Of a stretch of DNA of 9,571 bases, positions 6,986-9,571 are shown one piece after another. The stretch lies in assembly GCA_030606635.1 (NCBI GenBank), contig JAUWGA010000064.1, forward strand, positions 1-9,571, read 5' to 3'. Position 1 is the first letter of the stretch; every line of letters starts with the position of its first letter. Below the pieces are notes generated by a model that had not been told where the DNA came from, did not search any database, and saw only the letters and a list, made by a program, of their open reading frames with translations. A program made the position numbers and the translations under genes. The stretch is from Methanosarcinales archaeon (lineage in GTDB: Archaea; Halobacteriota; Methanosarcinia; Methanosarcinales; Methanogasteraceae).

Positions 6986-7296
6986 TACCTGCATCCACAG
7001 TACAAGTACGGGTCGCTGATCACGAATCCACGCTCGTTACCGGTATCCGTAAAATCGATCACGATATTCTGCATCGATGGCGCGATCTTCTCGTCGATGA
7101 GCGTCTTAATCCCGCCGAGATCGAGCACAATGTCACGGTCGTGCCGGGCACTGTCCAGTTCAAGACCATAAATTATACCCCGATCGCCCATTCCTGCCAC
7201 ATATATCCGCAGACCGCAATCGGCATGTTCCGGTCTGGTTTCGGCTTTGAGAATGGTTTTCAGTTCATCTGTTGCGGACTTGGTGATCGTTACCAC
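6985..7296 (-). CDS. HesB/IscA-like (A-type iron-sulfur carrier family) protein, atypical
   Basis: A 103-residue protein of the HesB/YadR family, whose members bind or deliver iron-sulfur clusters. The fold signature is visible: GLRIYVAGMG then GLELD in the first half and the terminal ISDPYLYCGCR with C100 and C102, matching the family's CxC. The third ligand cysteine, normally in a GxGCSG-type turn, is replaced by aspartate (GMGDRGI, D38). An extra cysteine sits at C27, just before GLRIYV. GTG 7296 is chosen because GGTG (7306-7303) lies 6 bases upstream and the resulting N-terminus (MVTITKSATDEL) fits the family; GTG 7305 is an alternative adding three residues. The gene starts 24 bases after tRNA-Lys and was probably transcribed with it. 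Its function may differ from true IscA. Confidence 0.82.
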   Translation of the reverse strand: MVTITKSATDELKTILKAETRPEHADCGLRIYVAGMGDRGIIYGLELDSARHDRDIVLDLGGIKTLIDEKIAPSMQNIVIDFTDTGNERGFVISDPYLYCGCR

Positions 7297-7320
7297 GATT
7301 GCCACCCTGTGGTTGCAAAC

Positions 7321-7393
7321 GGGCTCGAAGGGATTTGAACCCTTGGCGAATGGGTTAAGAGCCCACCGCTCTGCCTGACTGAGCTACGAGCCC
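7321..7393 (-). tRNA. tRNA-Lys (anticodon CUU)
   Basis: The minus strand folds into a complete 73-base cloverleaf. It has a 7-bp acceptor stem GGGCTCG/CGAGCCC, a D arm GCTC/GAGC, an anticodon stem GTGGG/CCCAT with loop CTCTTAA (anticodon CTT, reading AAG), a 5-base variable loop, and a T arm AAGGG-TTCAAAT-CCCTT. CCA is not encoded. No intron is present. It lies between argF (21 bases upstream) and the HesB-like gene, and has its own box A. Confidence 0.97.
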
Positions 7394-7414
7394 GTCTGTA
7401 CGTGATGTGTTGGG

Positions 7415-8338
7415 TCATGCAGGATATAAACTTTTGGTGCGCGGGACCACCGTCGCCAGTAGCGCTTTTTGTACGTGCAACCGGTTCTCTGCCTGATCCA
7501 TCACAACCGAATGTTCGCCATCCAGCACCTCGGCAGATATCTCCTGCCCGCGATGAGCTGGCAGGCAGTGGAGCACGATACAATCGGATTTTGCATGACT
7601 CAAAAGATCGCTATTGATCTGGAAACCGGAAAAATCCCGGAGGCGCTTCTCTTCTTCCTTCTCATCCCCCATCGATACCCAGACATCGGTGTACAGGACA
7701 TCAGCGCCGGATGCTGCCTCGATCGGGTCGTCTGTGATCAAGACATCGCTTCCGAGTTCGTTAGCACGAGCCACAACCCTCGCATCCGGCTCGTAACCGG
7801 CAGGGCACGCTACCGAGATGTTCATGCCGGTTATCGCGCTTCCAAGTATCAGTGAGTTGCAGACGTTGTTCCCGTCCCCGATCCACGCGATGCGCAGACC
7901 CTTAAGACCCCCTTTGCGTTCCCGGATGGTCAGCAGATCTGCAAGCAACTGGCACGGATGCTCCAGATCAGAGAGCGCATTGATCACAGGGATATCTGCG
8001 CATCTTGCAAGTTCACGCACGGTCTCGTGGCTATAAACCCGCGCTGTAATCATCTGGACGTATCTGGAGAGTACGCTTGCAGTATCGCAGATCGTCTCGC
8101 TCCGTCCGAGCTGGAGATCAGCGTAATTCAAGTAGAGCGCATGTCCTCCGAGTTCGGTCATCGCAACCTCGAAGGAAACCCTCGTACGTGTAGACGACTT
8201 TTCAAAGATCATGGCAAGACTCGTGCCTTTGAGCGCATCCATGTACTGACCACGCCTCTCTTTCATCCGGGCAGCCAGATCAAGGAGTTCGTATATCTCC
8301 TCACGCGTCAGGTCTGATACGGAGATGAGATGCATCAT
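7415..8338 (-). CDS. argF: Ornithine carbamoyltransferase
   Basis: The enzyme joins carbamoyl phosphate and ornithine to make citrulline in arginine biosynthesis. The 307-residue length is normal. STRTR (49-53) binds carbamoyl phosphate, HPCQ (127-130) is the family motif, SMG (222-224) is the ornithine-binding loop that separates it from aspartate carbamoyltransferase, and HCLPAHRG (257-264) holds the catalytic cysteine. The start is ATG 8338, which overlaps the map stop as ATGA and has GAGGT (8352-8348) nine bases upstream; a second ATG follows directly at 8335. The last residues (RTKSLYPA) are encoded by the tRNA-Lys promoter and look like a short extension. An anabolic role is inferred; no other arg or arcA/arcC gene is in the window. 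Confidence 0.96.
   Translation of the reverse strand: MMHLISVSDLTREEIYELLDLAARMKERRGQYMDALKGTSLAMIFEKSSTRTRVSFEVAMTELGGHALYLNYADLQLGRSETICDTASVLSRYVQMITARVYSHETVRELARCADIPVINALSDLEHPCQLLADLLTIRERKGGLKGLRIAWIGDGNNVCNSLILGSAITGMNISVACPAGYEPDARVVARANELGSDVLITDDPIEAASGADVLYTDVWVSMGDEKEEEKRLRDFSGFQINSDLLSHAKSDCIVLHCLPAHRGQEISAEVLDGEHSVVMDQAENRLHVQKALLATVVPRTKSLYPA
7423..7435 (-). promoter_or_regulatory. tRNA-Lys box A inside the end of argF
   Basis: On the minus strand the sequence reads AAAAGTTTATATC, a good BRE plus TTTATAT box A. Its centre is about 33 bases ahead of the tRNA 5' end, which gives a start near 7400 and a leader of a few bases. It overlaps the last codons of argF (KSLYPA and stop). 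It would drive the tRNA and probably the HesB-like gene behind it. Confidence 0.6.
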
Positions 8339-9225
8339 ACAGTTGTGACCTCGCAGCCATTCTCGGTGACGATCACGGTATGCTCTGCCTGGGATACAAG
8401 CGCACCGGTGACCTCCCGCAGGACGGGATAAGGTTTGATGAGTCCTGCTTTTGTCAGTTGCCTGAATGTAAGATCGATCTTCTCTCCGGAAAACCATCTT
8501 CTCGCAAACGGGAGGGTTTTATACTCCATCATCGCCTTTAACAGTGCCCTTGCTCTTGGAATGCGCGGAAGTTGGGGGTTTTCTGTCGTAATGTGGTAAA
8601 TCTCCCATCTCGTTGCATCCCTTACTTTTCCTTCCCCCTCAGTCGCGAACGGCTCGATTGCGACAACCTGCCCCTCGTAAAGCACGGTTCCGGTGCGTGT
8701 ATGTATGTTCGGGATGCTTGGCGGAACATGTGCCAGATATTGTGCGAGTCCGTGCCCTGTGAGGTTTGAGATCGGTCGGTATCCGAACTCGCCAATCGCC
8801 TCCTCGATTGCCGCCCCGATCTCCCTTGTATCGATTCCGGCGTGGATCGCACCGATTGCGCTCTCAAGCGCCGCCTTCGACGCGTCCACGAGTTCGGGAT
8901 GGTCTGAAAGATCAACCGTCAAGGCAGAATCCGCGATATATCCATCGACGTGGACCCCGATGTCGAGTTTTACCATATCCTCGCCGAATACCGCTGTATC
9001 GTCTGCGCCGGGCGTGTAGTGCGCAGCGTCCTCGTTTAGCGAAAGGTTGCACGGGAATGCGGGCTGTCCGCCGAGATCGCGTATCAGATTCTCTGAAAAG
9101 ACCGCGGTCTCAAGGATGCTCGCTCCGACTGTTATTCTCTTTGCGGTCTGCTCCCGCACCTCTGCAAGGATCTTTCCCGCCTGCCGATACTTCTCGATCT
9201 CTTCAGATGTGTAATGTGTGTTCAT
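8335..9225 (-). CDS. map: Methionine aminopeptidase, type II
   Basis: This cytosolic metalloprotease removes the initiator methionine from new proteins. The 296-residue length and the insert of about 60 residues after the catalytic histidine, containing a helical subdomain, mark the archaeal type II form. The pita-bread metal ligands are all visible: D88 (KLDIG), D99 (IADSA), H158 (LTGHGL), E191 (AIEPFAT) and E281 (SQAEHT). The substrate-pocket stretch HVPPSIPN follows the histidine. The start is ATG 9225 with AGGGGT (9233-9228) just upstream. The stop TGA (8337-8335) overlaps the argF start, so the two are translated from one message. No box A is apparent at a suitable distance; transcription may come from the histone promoter or a weak site near 9250-9290. 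Confidence 0.96.
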   Translation of the reverse strand: MNTHYTSEEIEKYRQAGKILAEVREQTAKRITVGASILETAVFSENLIRDLGGQPAFPCNLSLNEDAAHYTPGADDTAVFGEDMVKLDIGVHVDGYIADSALTVDLSDHPELVDASKAALESAIGAIHAGIDTREIGAAIEEAIGEFGYRPISNLTGHGLAQYLAHVPPSIPNIHTRTGTVLYEGQVVAIEPFATEGEGKVRDATRWEIYHITTENPQLPRIPRARALLKAMMEYKTLPFARRWFSGEKIDLTFRQLTKAGLIKPYPVLREVTGALVSQAEHTVIVTENGCEVTTV

Positions 9226-9233
9226 GGTACCCC

Positions 9234-9275
9234 TAAAAAAATAAGACCGCCCGCAACGATTGATTCGCCGGGCGG
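9234..9275 (-). terminator. GC-rich hairpin with T-run between histone and map
   Basis: Read on the minus strand, CCGCCCG (9275-9269) and CGGGCGG (9253-9247) form a perfect 7-bp stem with a further CGA/TCG pairing inside. After four bases comes TTATTTTTTTA (9244-9234). This has the layout of an intrinsic terminator for the histone gene. It lies within 10 bases of the map start codon, so it may act as an attenuator rather than a full stop. Confidence 0.6.
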
Positions 9276-9295
9276 AAAGCGTTCAAACTGGAATT

Positions 9296-9523
9296 TCAGT
9301 CCAGTTTGAGTATATCAAGTGCTCTGTTGATGTCTTCTGCCTTAACCGTCTTTCTGCCCGCGTGTTTCGTCTCGATAATCGCTTCCTTAGCGATTTTCAT
9401 TCCGATCTTCTCGAGCTCGTCGGTCAAAGCACTGCGTGCCGATTCGCTGACCCTGATGTCGCCTTCGGATGCAGCCCGTATAAGTCGCTCAACTGGAGCC
9501 AATGGTAGTATTTTCTTTGCCAT
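9296..9523 (-). CDS. Archaeal histone
   Basis: A 75-residue histone-fold protein that wraps DNA as dimers and larger stacks. The order matches HMf-type histones: LPLAPVERLIRAA (helix 1), the L1 loop DIRVSESA with its DNA-contact arginine, the long central helix (ALTDELEKIGMKIAKEAI), then KHAGRKTVKAEDI, the near-invariant L2 segment with the RKT DNA contact. It is slightly longer than typical (67-70) because of MAKKI at the front and RALDILKLD at the end. There is no eukaryote-like tail. The start ATG 9523 has an ideal AGGAGGT (9538-9532) eight bases upstream, consistent with high expression. Its box A would lie beyond the right edge. Confidence 0.97.
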   Translation of the reverse strand: MAKKILPLAPVERLIRAASEGDIRVSESARSALTDELEKIGMKIAKEAIIETKHAGRKTVKAEDINRALDILKLD

Positions 9524-9531
9524 TTGTTCTT

Positions 9532-9538
9532 ACCTCCT
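9532..9538 (-). promoter_or_regulatory. Strong Shine-Dalgarno of the histone gene
   Basis: AGGAGGT on the minus strand is the best match to the 16S rRNA tail in the window and sits eight bases before the ATG, as expected for an abundant chromatin protein. The remaining bases to the right edge (9539-9571) show no box A and no gene. Confidence 0.8.
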
Positions 9539-9571
9539 TTTGTGGTATGATTCCGTCCGCAATCGAACGGT

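Noticed and set aside
8339..8497. N-terminal extension of ArgF
   Set aside because: It lies inside map in another frame; the family starts at MMHLISVSDL, supported by GAGGT and the ATGA overlap.
9545..9571. TTCGATT sequence on the minus strand at the right edge, resembling a tRNA T-loop
   Set aside because: The flanking bases do not form a T stem (no G53-C61 pair), so it is not a tRNA end.
1..9571. CRISPR array, insertion sequence, prophage or defence genes
   Set aside because: No regularly spaced repeats, transposase, integrase or nuclease genes are present; gene content is housekeeping throughout.

Overview
This window looks like ordinary euryarchaeal chromosome, most likely from a methanogen or a methanogen-related lineage such as the Methanosarcinales or ANME/Syntrophoarchaeum type groups. 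The evidence is a thermosome, a stand-alone archaeal histone, a type II methionine aminopeptidase, a two-subunit pyruvate carboxylase followed by its biotin ligase, TTTATATA-type box A promoters, GGAG/GAGGT ribosome binding sites and poly-T terminators. The genus cannot be fixed from the sequence alone. Base composition looks even across the genes, and I see no integrase, insertion sequence or CRISPR array.

Plus strand, left to right. A short reading frame ends at 86 and is probably the 3' end of an upstream gene. A 411-base gap (87-497) follows. It holds a well-formed box A, a candidate small structured RNA (about 195-268), short repeats, and the presumed thermosome promoter with two dyads. 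The thermosome gene (498-2156) ends in T-rich terminators. Then come pycB (2455-4188), pycA (4205-5674, TTG start) and bpl/birA (5692-6657), separated by 16 and 17 bases. They form a self-contained anaplerotic operon: PycA carboxylates biotin, PycB carries the biotin and the transcarboxylase site that makes oxaloacetate from pyruvate, and Bpl attaches the biotin to PycB.

Minus strand, right to left. An archaeal histone (9523-9296) is followed by a GC-rich hairpin with a T-run, then map (9225-8335) and argF (8338-7415). The last two overlap by four bases as ATGA. Next come tRNA-Lys(CUU) (7393-7321), a HesB/IscA-like gene (7296-6985) lacking the usual first ligand cysteine, and a 61-codon frame (6985-6800) that ends in a CTERM-type membrane/sorting tail. 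A hairpin with a T-run closes this strand. The bpl and CTERM ends converge around 6658-6800.

The most interesting points are the candidate small RNA upstream of the thermosome (an 11-bp perfect stem closing a 52-base loop with no G and repeated CCMCACT units), the aspartate at the cysteine position of the HesB-like protein, the orphan CTERM tail, and the tRNA-Lys promoter embedded in the last codons of argF. I did not find a clearly new multi-gene system.
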